64,000 nt of DNA from Thermaerobacter marianensis DSM 12885 (GTDB lineage Bacteria; Bacillota; Sulfobacillia; Thermaerobacterales; Thermaerobacteraceae), in assembly GCF_000184705.1 (NCBI RefSeq), contig NC_014831.1:2232001-2296000 (forward strand), given 5' to 3'. The position numbers were made by a program, and so were the translations under genes. The notes below the pieces were generated by a model. That model was given only the letters and a program-made list of their open reading frames with translations. It searched no databases and was not told where the DNA came from. Each line of letters begins with the position of its first letter. The first letter of the stretch is position 1. Positions 54,587-63,922 of the stretch are shown here, piece by piece.

Positions 54587-55963
54587 TCAGAACGCCTTCA
54601 GGTAGCGCTCCAGCTCCCAGTCCGTCACGTGGGCCATGAACTCCGCCCAGTCGTGTCGCTTCATCTGGACGTACTCCTGGATGAACGCCTCCCCGAACAC
54701 CTCGTGGAACCAGGTGTCCTGCTCCAGGGCGGCCAGTGCCTCAGGTAGCGAGCCGGGTAGGCGCCGGATCCCTCGCTCCTCCCGCTCGGCTGGACGCAGG
54801 TCAGCGGGGTTCTCGGCCACCGGGTCGCCCGGCCGCAGGCCACGGCGGATGCCGTCGAGACCCGCCGCGACCACGGCAGCCACAGCCAGGTACGGGTTGC
54901 CGGCCGCATCCACCGCCTTGAACTCCACGCGCGTTGTCTTCCCCTTGCGGCCGTGTAAGGGCGACGGCACCCGAATGACGGCCTCGCGGTTGTCGATGCC
55001 GTAGCAGGCGAACACGGCCGCCCATGCATTGGGTGCCAGGCGGCGGTAGGAGTTGATGGACGCCGCAGTGAAGGCGCACACCGCCGGCGCGTGGGCGATC
55101 AGTCCGGCGATGAAGTGGTAGGCTACGTCACTGAGGCCGTGTGGGTCCTGCTCGTCGTAGAACACGTTTCGCTCGCCATCCCACAAGCTCAGGTGCATGT
55201 GCATTCCACTGCCTGCCTGGTCAGCGAACGGCTTGGGCATGAACGTAGCGACCAGCTGGTGCTGTTCGGCCACCGCCCGGATGGTTTCGCGGGCGAAAAT
55301 CTGCTCGTCACAGGCCAGGAGCGCATCGGCGTACCGGTAGGCGAACTCCTGCTGGCCGTGACCGTACTCCGGGTAATACGACTCGACCTCGATGCCCTGT
55401 TCCGCCAACTGGCGCACCACCTGCTCCACGAACCTGTGGTGCCGGTTCATGGCCGAGGTGTGGAAGCACAGCGCCTGGTCGGCCGGCACCCACCGGCCGT
55501 CCTCCCGGGTCACCAGGTAGAACTCATTCTCCAGGCCGACCTTGAGCGTCAAGCCGGTCTCCCGAGTCAGGCGATCCAGCACCCGCCGCAACTGCGTGCG
55601 TGCGCAAACCTCGGGCGCGGGCCGTAGGTCCAACGTGGCGAAGTCACACAGCACCGCCGCATGCCCGGGGGCATAGGGTAGCGCCCGCAGTGTCTCCGGC
55701 GCCGGCTTCAGCCGCCACTCGCCCGTGCACCCGTAACGGGTGCCCGGTACCAGGTGGTCGAACGCAGTGAAGAACGGCATGGCGAGTGCCACTGTCACCC
55801 CGTCCTGGAAGTCCTGAACGGCGTTCTCCACGCGACCGACGAAGCCCCGGATGACACCGTCGTTATCGACGTAAAGGTAGCGCAGCATCCGGATCCCGCG
55901 TGCCTGCAGGTCGGTGATGAGGCGCTCAAGCTCGTGTCCGGACACACCGATGCCCTCACGCAT
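54587..55963 (-). CDS. Glutamine-synthetase-like ligase (gamma-glutamyl-amine type)
   Basis: A 458-residue GSI-fold protein. Metal and substrate segments: KVGLENEFYLV, ESYYPEYGHGQQEFAYRYADAL (where GS has E-x-GPGQ-E), GSGMHMHLSLW, and NSYRRLAPNAWAAVFACYGIDNREAVIRVP. The GHGQQE variation and amine-type context suggest it ligates glutamate to an amine rather than to ammonia, as in PuuA or GlnA3-like enzymes. ATG 55963 follows GGGGGAGG at a rather long 12 bases. It sits between an APC permease and the aminotransferase stump. Confidence 0.82.
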   Translation of the reverse strand: MREGIGVSGHELERLITDLQARGIRMLRYLYVDNDGVIRGFVGRVENAVQDFQDGVTVALAMPFFTAFDHLVPGTRYGCTGEWRLKPAPETLRALPYAPGHAAVLCDFATLDLRPAPEVCARTQLRRVLDRLTRETGLTLKVGLENEFYLVTREDGRWVPADQALCFHTSAMNRHHRFVEQVVRQLAEQGIEVESYYPEYGHGQQEFAYRYADALLACDEQIFARETIRAVAEQHQLVATFMPKPFADQAGSGMHMHLSLWDGERNVFYDEQDPHGLSDVAYHFIAGLIAHAPAVCAFTAASINSYRRLAPNAWAAVFACYGIDNREAVIRVPSPLHGRKGKTTRVEFKAVDAAGNPYLAVAAVVAAGLDGIRRGLRPGDPVAENPADLRPAEREERGIRRLPGSLPEALAALEQDTWFHEVFGEAFIQEYVQMKRHDWAEFMAHVTDWELERYLKAF

Positions 55964-55983
55964 TTTGCCGAGTCGGCCTCCCC

Positions 55984-57357
55984 CTAGTTCCCCGCCGTGG
56001 CCGGGGGGCGTGACGGCACGCCCCGCGATCGCTGCACGTAGAATCGGTAGTACAGATACAACGCCACCAGCCAAATGGCCCCGTAGAGCGGTGCCTGCGG
56101 CGTGCCCACAAAGGTGCCATAGACGACCACCGCGATGCCCAGTACGCCCAACAGGGGGAACAGCGGATAGGCCGGCTGCCGCCAGGGCAACGCCGCCACC
56201 TCTTGCGGCGCCCGCGCGCGGTAGAGCACGGCCGCGATGACCGCCAGCAGCCACGACACCGACCAGGCCAGCACCAGCTGTAGCGACAGGTGCACGTAGA
56301 TCAGATCCGGGTTCTTCACGCCCAGTACGATGAGCAAGGAGGAAACCAGCCAGATAAAGGCGATTCCCCATACCGGCGTGCGGTAACGCGGGTGCAGGTA
56401 GCCGAAGAATCCGGGCAGGAGGCCCTCCCGCGCCTGAGCCCAGAATACCCGCGACGTGGCATACAGAGTGCCCATGTGTACGCACGTTGCCGCCGCCAAC
56501 CAGGCCGCCAAGTTCAGGATGATACCCCCCACTGGTCCGAACAAGACCTCCGCGGCCCGCGTGAACGGCGAGACGTCCATCGTGACCTCGTTCCAGGGGA
56601 CAATGCCCACCACCACGGCGTGTGCCAGCGTATAGAGGACGAGGAACGTCAGGCTGGACCAGATGAGCGCACGGGCCAGATCGACCGGCCGCTCGCACTC
56701 GCTACCCGCCGTGGTCAGCGTCACGGCGCCCAGGTAGGCGTACGTACCCAGCGGGATGGCCGCCCAGAACCCCGACCAGCCGTTGGGGAGCCAGGGGGAG
56801 TACAACGCCGGGTTGACGTCCTTGATGCCCACCAACCCGAAGACCAACATGATGGCCGTCAACGCCATGACCAGGTAGAGCTGCGTCCGCGCCGCGATGG
56901 CGCTGCCGTACACGTTGAGGACGGCGAAGATCGTCGTGAAGAGGATGCCGAAGAAAACCGCCCACCCGTCCGACTGCAGCCCGGGAGTGAAGTAGGTGGT
57001 GATCCGCCCCATGGCCAGCCCCACACTTCCGCCCGCAATGAGCCAACCCAACGCAAACGTGAACCCGGCGCAGAAGCCCCACCATCGGCCCATAAACCGC
57101 CGCACCCAGACGTCCATCGCACCCGCGTGCGGCATGCCCACGGCTAACTCCGCCAGGGCGATCATCAGAAACATCTGAAACAGGCCGGCCACCACGTAGG
57201 CCAGGATCGAGCTAGGTCCTGCTGTGGCGATGCCCTGGCCAATCAAGAGGAAGATGCCGTCGCCGATGACCGCCCCTACGCCCAACGCCCAGATGTGCCA
57301 AAAGCGAAGGTTGCGGAGGGGTTCCACCTGCAGCGGCTCCGGGGGCAATCCTGCCAT
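55984..57357 (-). CDS. APC-superfamily amino acid/amine permease
   Basis: A 457-residue membrane protein with about 12 hydrophobic segments. The N-terminal WALGVGAVIGDGIFLLIGQG corresponds to the substrate-binding TM1 motif of APC transporters (GxGIF). Likely imports an amino acid or amine for the downstream ligase. ATG 57357 is preceded by GGGAGGAG; the open frame extends 22 codons further without a site. First gene of the amine module, 20 bases before the ligase ATG. Confidence 0.88.
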   Translation of the reverse strand: MAGLPPEPLQVEPLRNLRFWHIWALGVGAVIGDGIFLLIGQGIATAGPSSILAYVVAGLFQMFLMIALAELAVGMPHAGAMDVWVRRFMGRWWGFCAGFTFALGWLIAGGSVGLAMGRITTYFTPGLQSDGWAVFFGILFTTIFAVLNVYGSAIAARTQLYLVMALTAIMLVFGLVGIKDVNPALYSPWLPNGWSGFWAAIPLGTYAYLGAVTLTTAGSECERPVDLARALIWSSLTFLVLYTLAHAVVVGIVPWNEVTMDVSPFTRAAEVLFGPVGGIILNLAAWLAAATCVHMGTLYATSRVFWAQAREGLLPGFFGYLHPRYRTPVWGIAFIWLVSSLLIVLGVKNPDLIYVHLSLQLVLAWSVSWLLAVIAAVLYRARAPQEVAALPWRQPAYPLFPLLGVLGIAVVVYGTFVGTPQAPLYGAIWLVALYLYYRFYVQRSRGVPSRPPATAGN

Positions 57358-57642
57358 GACGCGTCTCCTCCCCCGCGGAATTTGGCGCAGATCTTCGTCG
57401 GCCTGCCGCCGCGCTCCTTCCACCGCTGGGCGCGCGGGCCGCCACCGGGACTGGAGGGATAGGCCGAAGGGTCCTGGGCGACACCACTCGGACAGTGAGC
57501 ACCGTCGTATCCAGTGGCGTCCAGGCGGGCGAGCGCTTACTCCACCGAATCCCCGACTGGTGCTAGCAGCCCGTGTTAGTAATCACCGTTGATGTCGGGC
57601 TCCCTTACGGCCGTTGCTCCTTGATAAGCTGAAGGATGGGCC

Positions 57643-58913
57643 TCATGCCGGAAGGGAGAAGCCCCCTCGCTTCAGCAGGTCGCCATGGCGTCCGCTCGGC
57701 GGCCCATCGCTTGCTTCCAGTGGCGCCAAAGCTTCAGGAGGTTGAAGGCTGCACAGGCGAACAGCCACTTGAAACGAGCTTTCGAAAGCCCGCGGAGCAA
57801 GAACTGCCGAAGCCCATGGCCTCTTTGATGTGCCCGATGACGGGCTCAAAGGAACACTACCGCAGTTTGTAACCTTGGCGCCCTCGGATCGTGCGCAGTT
57901 TGCGACACCGAGGTTGGCTTCACTGTAATAACCGGCGTCGGCGGAAAGTTCCCTGGGGTAGCGCCCCGTGTTCGCCTCGACTTGCTCCGGCTGGCGCACC
58001 AAATGGGGCGTGCCGGTGGCCTGGTTCGTCAGCTCCGCCGCCACGATGACGTGGGTGTCCGCGTCCACGGTCATCTGAGCGTTGTACCCCTGGATGAAGG
58101 CTTTGCCGGCACTGCGCAGGATCCGCGACTCGGGGTCGGTGAAGTTGATCCGGTCCTTGTCCGCCAGGCGCGGTTCGGCGGCGGCCTGCTTTCGGCGTGC
58201 GCGACGCCCCTTCTTCGCCGCCTCCGCTTCCCGCGCCGCTTCCTCGGCTTCGGCCTCGGACCGGGCCCGCTGCTCAAGCCGGGCCCGTGCCTCCCGAATC
58301 GCCTTGAGCCGCTTTCCCGCCGTGGCCCGCTCAGGCGGCAGCCGCCAGCCGCTGTACGGGACCGTGTTCTTCATCCTCCGCCCGGTCAGCAGCCTCGACC
58401 TCGTCCAAGTAGCACCGGATCTCCTCCATCAGGCATCACTCCTCGTCCTTCATCCGGTTTCATCCGGCCGCTGGTCATGGCGCTGTGCTTGGAGGCGGGG
58501 GCACTGAGCTTGGTCCCGTCCACCGCCACGTGCCGGAGCTTCACCAGCCCCGCCTCCTGGGACAGGCGGACCGACTGGACAAACAGCCGGGCCAGGGCCG
58601 CATGATGCCGGCGCCGGAAGTTCGATAGAGCGTCCATTGGTCGGGCTGCTGGTTCGCAGAAAGCACCCGGAAGCCCACGTCTTCGTACACGGCTCGCTCC
58701 AGGCGCCGCGAAGAGCGGATGCGCCGCATATAGTCGCATATACACGTGCAACCACACCTTGACCGTCATGCGGGGTTCATACGGCGGCTGGCCCCAGCGC
58801 TCGGTGTAGTCGTTGTAGATCGCCGACAGATCCGGCTGGTCCACCACCTGGCGGATGAAGTGGACCGGATGGTCCTCTGGCAGCCACTCATTCAAGGCAG
58901 GTGGCAGGATCAT
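57643..58913 (-). pseudogene. IS1182-family transposase, broken
   Basis: The N-terminal half (from 58913) reads LPPALNEWLPEDHPVHFIRQVVDQPDL and MTVKVWLHVYMRL, then a frameshift, GVMPDG and an out-of-frame second half (58374-57643: DKDRINFTDPESRILRSAGKAFIQGYNAQMTVDADTHVIVAAELTNQATG, then ELSADAGYYSEANL) with the catalytic Asp region. Several frameshifts; the C-terminal Glu block is decayed. The 285 bases upstream toward the permease hold no gene. Confidence 0.85.
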
Positions 58914-59062
58914 GAGCTAATGGGGTTGGTCGTCGCGAAACTTCTTCGCGTTCATGGCGTTAGAGGCTTTCGCCATTTTCGTCCAAACTACTGCCAACAG
59001 CCTGGTTTATGCAGTTTTATTCACACGGGCTGCTAGGAGTTGCCGAAGCCTCTCGGCGGCAG

Positions 59063-60076
59063 TTAGAGGCTCTCCAGGGTGCGGAGAAGTTCGTCAATGT
59101 CGGCCATCGCGAACACCGTTGTGTTATAACGGTGATCGAGTCCTAAGCGACGGATTCGGTTCCGCATACGACGATCCGTTACGACTACCGCGGCATAGGG
59201 GAGGACCGCTCCGAGATGCTCGATGTCCATGACATCGCCCTGTTCGATCTCGGCACCACCGGTAAGGATGTCTGCCCAGAGGTGGGCACGGATCTGCAAA
59301 TAGGGAAGGCTGCGGTAGGCATCGGACTCCATAAAGCGAAAAAGGCCCTCAAGTGTTGGCGGGTTGCCCCCTTTGTCCTTCCAGATCCTCAGGGGAATAC
59401 CCACTAGCGTGGCATACTTCCGGATGGTCTCGAGGTGAGGCTCCGTACCGGTCTCAAGTGCCGATTGAACGTCACCCAGCACTTTCAGCATGGCCTCTTT
59501 CTGATCGCGTAGTTCCGTCTCGAGGTGTTGTTCAAAGGTAATTCCTTCGGCACGAAGTCTGGCACGAAGGCAACGGACGTCGGCAAGTGTTCTCTGCCTG
59601 CGCATTTGCCTGCGTTCAATTTCTTCGGAATCCGGCTCCCTCCATCCGTAGACAATCCACGGCTCCTCCAGTTGTTGCTCTACGTCCGACGGGGTGATGA
59701 CCTCGCTGGTTGGAAGGACGACCTCTCTTTGACCGAAGATATAGGCGTCCATGCCTCTAGCAAGTTGGTATTGCTCGATGTCGAGACGATGGAGGAACCG
59801 GATGCCTCGCGATAGGACTGCCTGAACCCTGCGGCCCTGCCCGACCAGGCGCTCGCCCATCTCAATCTCCTCGAACTGGTCGCCTTCAGGACAAATGAGG
59901 CGCCGGGCCGCGATGCCGCGTTCCAGGCAGGAGACGAGTTCCTTCAAGCGCTCTGCATCCTGGGCAGGGATTCGCTCGCCGGCCTGGAGTTTCGCGAGCT
60001 TCACGTAGATCGAGGTATCCAACCATACGATGGGTATGTCGATAGGAACGATTCGAACACGCACTTTCTCACCCAC
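59063..60076 (-). CDS. PIN-like domain protein (putative nuclease)
   Basis: A 337-residue protein. The N-terminal IPIVWLDTSIYVKLAKL puts Asp20 where PIN domains hold their first metal ligand. The C-terminal GDVMDIEHLGAVLPYAAVVVTDRRM supplies Asp284 and Asp301 in the typical closing pattern (D-x-x-H, TD). The ~220-residue middle is charged and helical, much longer than in toxin-type VapC proteins. It resembles large PIN-like proteins of unknown role rather than a toxin-antitoxin toxin. It is divergent from the 60309 gene with 232 bases between starts. Confidence 0.6.
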   Translation of the reverse strand: MGEKVRVRIVPIDIPIVWLDTSIYVKLAKLQAGERIPAQDAERLKELVSCLERGIAARRLICPEGDQFEEIEMGERLVGQGRRVQAVLSRGIRFLHRLDIEQYQLARGMDAYIFGQREVVLPTSEVITPSDVEQQLEEPWIVYGWREPDSEEIERRQMRRQRTLADVRCLRARLRAEGITFEQHLETELRDQKEAMLKVLGDVQSALETGTEPHLETIRKYATLVGIPLRIWKDKGGNPPTLEGLFRFMESDAYRSLPYLQIRAHLWADILTGGAEIEQGDVMDIEHLGAVLPYAAVVVTDRRMRNRIRRLGLDHRYNTTVFAMADIDELLRTLESL

Positions 60077-60308
60077 CAGTGAGTTTGACAGCGTACGCGT
60101 GCCGCTCCACCGCTACTATATGCCATGTTAACACCGTCTCCCACCAGCGCTAAATGTCAAGAGAAATTGGGATAGGAGTAGCTGGCCAGTTAGCTTGGAC
60201 ACGTGTGCGGGCTTGGAAGGCGGGCGCGTTCCTTACTGGACCCCTGATGCCGCTACTCTTGTTGTTGTAGGCTTCCCCCGATTAGACTATAGACTAGAAT
60301 TAAGAAGC
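60077..60308. promoter_or_regulatory. Shared divergent promoter region of the PIN-like/sigma-like pair
   Basis: AT-richer than the flanks. A possible plus-strand promoter is TTGTAG at about 60267, 17 bases, then TATAGA at about 60290, giving a very short leader to the ATG at 60309. The -35 match is weak (3 of 6). Confidence 0.35.
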
Positions 60309-61853
60309 ATGTCGGCACAGAGCCGGGATGTGGTTCTGGTTGGCCGCTTGGAATGCCTAATGCTGGGACGCAAAGGGGGAGCGAAGCCGGTGCCGGAGCA
60401 GGAGTTCGGCTCGGAGCCCACCGTGAGCAAGGACAGTACCGACACGGCTCACTGCTCAACGGTACCGACGGAGCCAAGGCAGCCGTATCAGGAAAGTGCA
60501 TCTGCGTCCGATCATACTGCCGACGACTCCCTGAATCCTCTTGACCTTTCGCCGAGCCCCGAAGGCGCAGAGCAGATTGAGAAAGTGCGTGCACTTCTCC
60601 GGGCAACCATAGAGCCGCTGCACACAAGTCTTCAAAGTGCGGTGAAACGGCTACTCGCACCATCACTCAGCGTGCAGGATGCGGTACGGAGGATGTTGGC
60701 GCCGTCGCAGGCTATGCTGGCCGGGGCGCACTTCAGGCTTCTTGAAAGTGTCGCTGAGACCGCTCGTGCACGGACCGAGATCATGGATACGCTCACGCGA
60801 GCTGTTCAGGTGGAGACCGCTCTTAGCCTGCCGTGCCTAACTTCTGTCGAGGGCTCGCTGCTACGTACGGAGCACTTGGTCCGGCAAATGACCCCTGTCG
60901 CGAAGCGTGCTCAGATCGAGACGGTGTCCAATATTACGCGCATGCTTGGCAAGACGGAAATGGCTCGGCGATTGCTAGTCGAGCGCCTTACGTTGACCTC
61001 GCTAGGCATTACGGCCGTTGCCGAGCAGGCGGCCTTGCGGCTGCTTAGAGAGGTTACGCTGCACGCTGTGGAACTGGCCAGAGCTTCCCTGGAGCACCTA
61101 CGCCACCTTGACTCGCTAGCCTTTGCCACGGCGAGAATTCATGAAATGCTCGTGAGCGTTGCCAGAGCGGCCGCTTCCTCTCTTAGGCGGTCCATCTGGC
61201 AGGATCTTGACCCCCGGATTTGGTGGCGCCTTGAGCTTCGTTTCATGCTCAGCGCTGTCGAGGAGGGGCATCCGGAGGCGCTCGAGTTCACTTTCCGCCG
61301 CCTGGGCATTCGTAACCCCCGGCCGGAGCACGTGGTGGCTCTGCGCCGCGTGTTGCGACAAAGAGCGGTCTGGGAAGTGTCTCAACGCCAGCATCCCCTG
61401 CCCTACTTGCGTACGGCCGTCTGGCGGGAGGCCAAGCGTGTTGCTCGCGATATCAAGGTGGACGACAAGGAACTATGGCGACCAAACCCCAAGTTGGGAA
61501 TTGAAGTCCTGCCGCTTGATGCGGTGCTCGACGACGAGGGCAAGGTAGTACTCGCCGACACGCTCCCCGCGGATCCGCTCCTTACCGGCGCTCCGCCCAC
61601 TGCCTGGGACCCGGTTGCGGCGTTGGAGGCCGCTGAAGATCGCGAGTTCGTTGCATGGATCGCGAGTCAGTTGACGCCGGAGGAGCGCCGCGTATGGATG
61701 TTATACGCCCTGGCAGACTTTACCCGTCGTGAAGCCGTCCGTGCGGTTTTCCCCGGGCTGGACGGCCCGAGTGCAGATGGCAAGTGGAAGGCCCTCCAGA
61801 AACGTCTTCGTAACGCCGTCGAGGGACGCACTCGTCGCTCCCGCCGCCGCTGA
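60309..61853 (+). CDS. Long helical protein with sigma-70-like C-terminal domain
   Basis: 514 residues from ATG 60309 (the frame also opens at TTG 60195 and at ATG 60360; none has a good ribosome site). Residues to about 80 are low-complexity and Ser/Thr/Glu-rich; 85-350 is a long Ala/Leu/Arg/Glu helical region with little similarity I can name. The C-terminus looks like an ECF-type sigma factor: HPLPYLRTAVWREAKRVARD as region 2, then DREFVAWIASQLTPEERRVWMLYALADFTRREAVRAVF as region 4 with a helix-turn-helix. It may be a DNA-binding regulator rather than a true sigma factor. Divergent from the PIN-like gene. Confidence 0.6.
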   Translation: MSAQSRDVVLVGRLECLMLGRKGGAKPVPEQEFGSEPTVSKDSTDTAHCSTVPTEPRQPYQESASASDHTADDSLNPLDLSPSPEGAEQIEKVRALLRATIEPLHTSLQSAVKRLLAPSLSVQDAVRRMLAPSQAMLAGAHFRLLESVAETARARTEIMDTLTRAVQVETALSLPCLTSVEGSLLRTEHLVRQMTPVAKRAQIETVSNITRMLGKTEMARRLLVERLTLTSLGITAVAEQAALRLLREVTLHAVELARASLEHLRHLDSLAFATARIHEMLVSVARAAASSLRRSIWQDLDPRIWWRLELRFMLSAVEEGHPEALEFTFRRLGIRNPRPEHVVALRRVLRQRAVWEVSQRQHPLPYLRTAVWREAKRVARDIKVDDKELWRPNPKLGIEVLPLDAVLDDEGKVVLADTLPADPLLTGAPPTAWDPVAALEAAEDREFVAWIASQLTPEERRVWMLYALADFTRREAVRAVFPGLDGPSADGKWKALQKRLRNAVEGRTRRSRRR

Positions 61854-61976
61854 CCCCGAAAAATTCTCCCGCCGTAAGGTCCAGTTTTGCTCCCAACTGC
61901 TGCCTTTACGTAGTGGAGAACCGCTACGTGGAGGTGGCGTTGGGTGTTGTGCTTTTCATCCCGCCTGTCTCCGCGG

Positions 61977-62255
61977 ATGAGATGGCTAAGCGTTGCAGTC
62001 GTGTTGCTATCCACCCGGCGATTGGACGCAGGAAGGCGTTCTCCTGGACCTCCGTCTGGGCTGGTAGTCCCGGTTTCCGAGGCGGATGTGTGGGTTGATT
62101 GGCCGTCTGGCCGGGCGATCCGAAGTCGGTACAGGCTCGACGAGCGGGAGGCGATTGGCGTTGCTGACACCTGTACCACAGGTAGGCAGAGGCTTGGGGG
62201 CGCTCCTCAGATACGCCGTGGGGAAGCGTCAGTACTTCTTATCCCGCTTGAGTGA
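61977..62255 (+). CDS. Possible small protein of unknown function
   Basis: A 92-codon frame. The N-terminus MRWLSVAVVLLS is mildly hydrophobic, and the second half (EADVWVDWPSGRAIRSRYRLDEREAIGVADTC) has protein-like composition. There is no clear ribosome binding site and no recognised domain. It precedes the 62285 peptide by 29 bases. It could equally be chance. Confidence 0.25.
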   Translation: MRWLSVAVVLLSTRRLDAGRRSPGPPSGLVVPVSEADVWVDWPSGRAIRSRYRLDEREAIGVADTCTTGRQRLGGAPQIRRGEASVLLIPLE

Positions 62256-62284
62256 GAACTATCCGCAAAAGGAGGGGGATAATT

Positions 62285-62419
62285 TTGCTTGATGCCATTC
62301 TGAATGCTTTGTGGGGACTTGTGCATGATACGTGGGTCGCCATCGCGCCTGCTGTCGTGACCTACTACCTGCGGCGACGCGAGAAAAACCCGTGGCGCAG
62401 GCGCCCCGGGCTCCGTTGA
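62285..62419 (+). CDS. 44-residue small membrane peptide
   Basis: TTG at 62285 is preceded by AAAAGGAGGGGG, one of the strongest ribosome binding sites in the window. The peptide has an amphipathic-hydrophobic N-terminal part (LDAILNALWGLVHDTWVAIA, then PAVVTYYL), followed by a strongly basic tail RRREKNPWRRRPGLR. Length and charge pattern resemble type I toxin or holin-like small membrane proteins. No antisense RNA or partner was identified. It lies 83 bases left of IS256 copy 2. Confidence 0.5.
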   Translation: MLDAILNALWGLVHDTWVAIAPAVVTYYLRRREKNPWRRRPGLR

Positions 62420-62502
62420 GACAAGCACCACCGGTAGAGTCGGCTCCTCTACCGATGCAGGAGCCCGGACGTAAGCCCATCCAGCCTCCACCTCCGCAGT
62501 CG

Positions 62503-63922
62503 CTAGAGTCCCAGGTGGTGGTGGAAAAGTTCAGGGCCGAACCGACCGGCCCTGGTGACCCTGGACAAAAGAGGTCACCGGTGGCTCCCCTTCCGGTTGG
62601 ACGAGACCGCTCGAAGGGAGGGCACGCACCGGTGACCGCTGATTTGAGAGTGGCATTGCTCGAGCTTCTGCGCAAACACCAAGGCGAACCGGAAGCGGAT
62701 GCTTTGCGTGAAGGTCTCGCCTGGCTGGCCTAAGCGCTCATGGAGCTTGAGGTGAGCGAGCTTGTGGGCGCCGAACGGTACGAGCGCACCGAAACGCGCA
62801 AGACCTACCGGAATGGGTATCGGGTCCGGCCCTGGGAGACCCGCCTGGGTTCCATCGCGCTGAAGATCCCCAAGCTTCGCAAAGGGTCCTACTTCCCCAG
62901 CCTGCTGGAGCGGCGCCGGCGCGCCGAGAAGGCCCTGGTGGCCGTCATTCAAGAGGCCTACGTCCACGGGGTGAGCACCCGGAAGGTCGACGAGCCGGTG
63001 CGGGCCCTGGGGCTCGATGGGGTCAGCAAGAGCGAGGTCTCCCGGCTCTGTGCCGAACTGGACGAGCGGATGGAGCGCTTTCGCAACCGCCCGTTGGATG
63101 ACGAATACCCCTACCTCTGGCTCGACGCCAAGGCGATCAAGGTCCGCCAGGACGGCCGGGTGGTGAACATGGCCGCCGTAGTGGCCGTTGGGGTGAAGGC
63201 GAGCGGCGAGCGAGAGGTGCTGGGCTTCGACGTGGGGGCGGCGGAGACGTACGAGTTCTGGCAGGCCTTTTTGCGGAGCCTGGTGGCGCGGGGGCTGGGG
63301 GGCGTGCGGCTCGCCATCTCCGACGCCCACGAGGGCCTGAAGCGGGCCATTGCCGACGTGCTGACGGGGGCCAGCTGGCAGCGGTGCCGGGTCCACTTCA
63401 TGCGGAACCTCCTGGCCCGGGTCCCCAAGCACGCCCAGCCGGCGGTGGCCGCCCAGGTCCGCAGCATCTTCGCCCAGCCCGACGCCACCACGGCCCGGCA
63501 GCGGCTCCAGCAGGTGGCCGATGAACTGGGGGCACGGTACCCCAAGGTCGCAGCGTTGTTGCACGAGGCCGAGGACGACGTCTTGGCCTACATGGCCTTC
63601 CCAGCCGAACACTGGCGACGGATCCACTCAACCAACGTCCTGGAGCGCTTGAACCGGGAACTGGCGCGACGGTGTGACGTCGTGGGGATCTTCCCGAACG
63701 TGGCTGCCGCGTTGCGACTCCTGGGGGCGGTCCTCGAAGAGCAGGACGACGAATGGATCGCATCCCGGAAGTACTTCAGTCCCGAATCGATGGCCAAGGT
63801 CCACGCGACCCAGGATGCAAACAACCCATGCCCGTGTTCCCGAATCCCTGGACACGGGTTCCTGACCCCAACCAACCGGGGGCGGCGAATCTCCCACCAT
63901 TTTACGGGACGTGGTCCGTCCC
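62503..63922 (+). mobile_element. IS256-family insertion sequence, copy 2 (inactive)
   Basis: Left tip CTAGAGTCCC at 62503, identical for long stretches to copy 1. The right end is less clear; similarity to copy 1 fades after the conserved SMAK codons and is last seen at GGGACGTGGTCC (about 63905-63916). The remaining bases to 64000 hold nothing I recognise. Confidence 0.7.
62632..63865 (+). pseudogene. IS256-family transposase with internal stop and 3' frameshift
   Basis: GTG 62632 starts the same frame as copy 1. At 62731 a TAA replaces the CAA of copy 1 (Gln34), another single C-to-T change. The rest of the DDE domain is open (LWLDAKAIK, LAISDAHEG, VLERLNRE); translation could restart at ATG 62740. 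The last ~25 codons differ from copy 1 and are shifted by one base relative to its stop. Confidence 0.85.

Noticed and set aside
59063-61853. PIN-like and sigma-like genes as a toxin-antitoxin pair
   Set aside because: Both exceed 300 residues and are divergent, whereas VapBC-type pairs are short, co-directional and overlapping. Another relationship is more likely.
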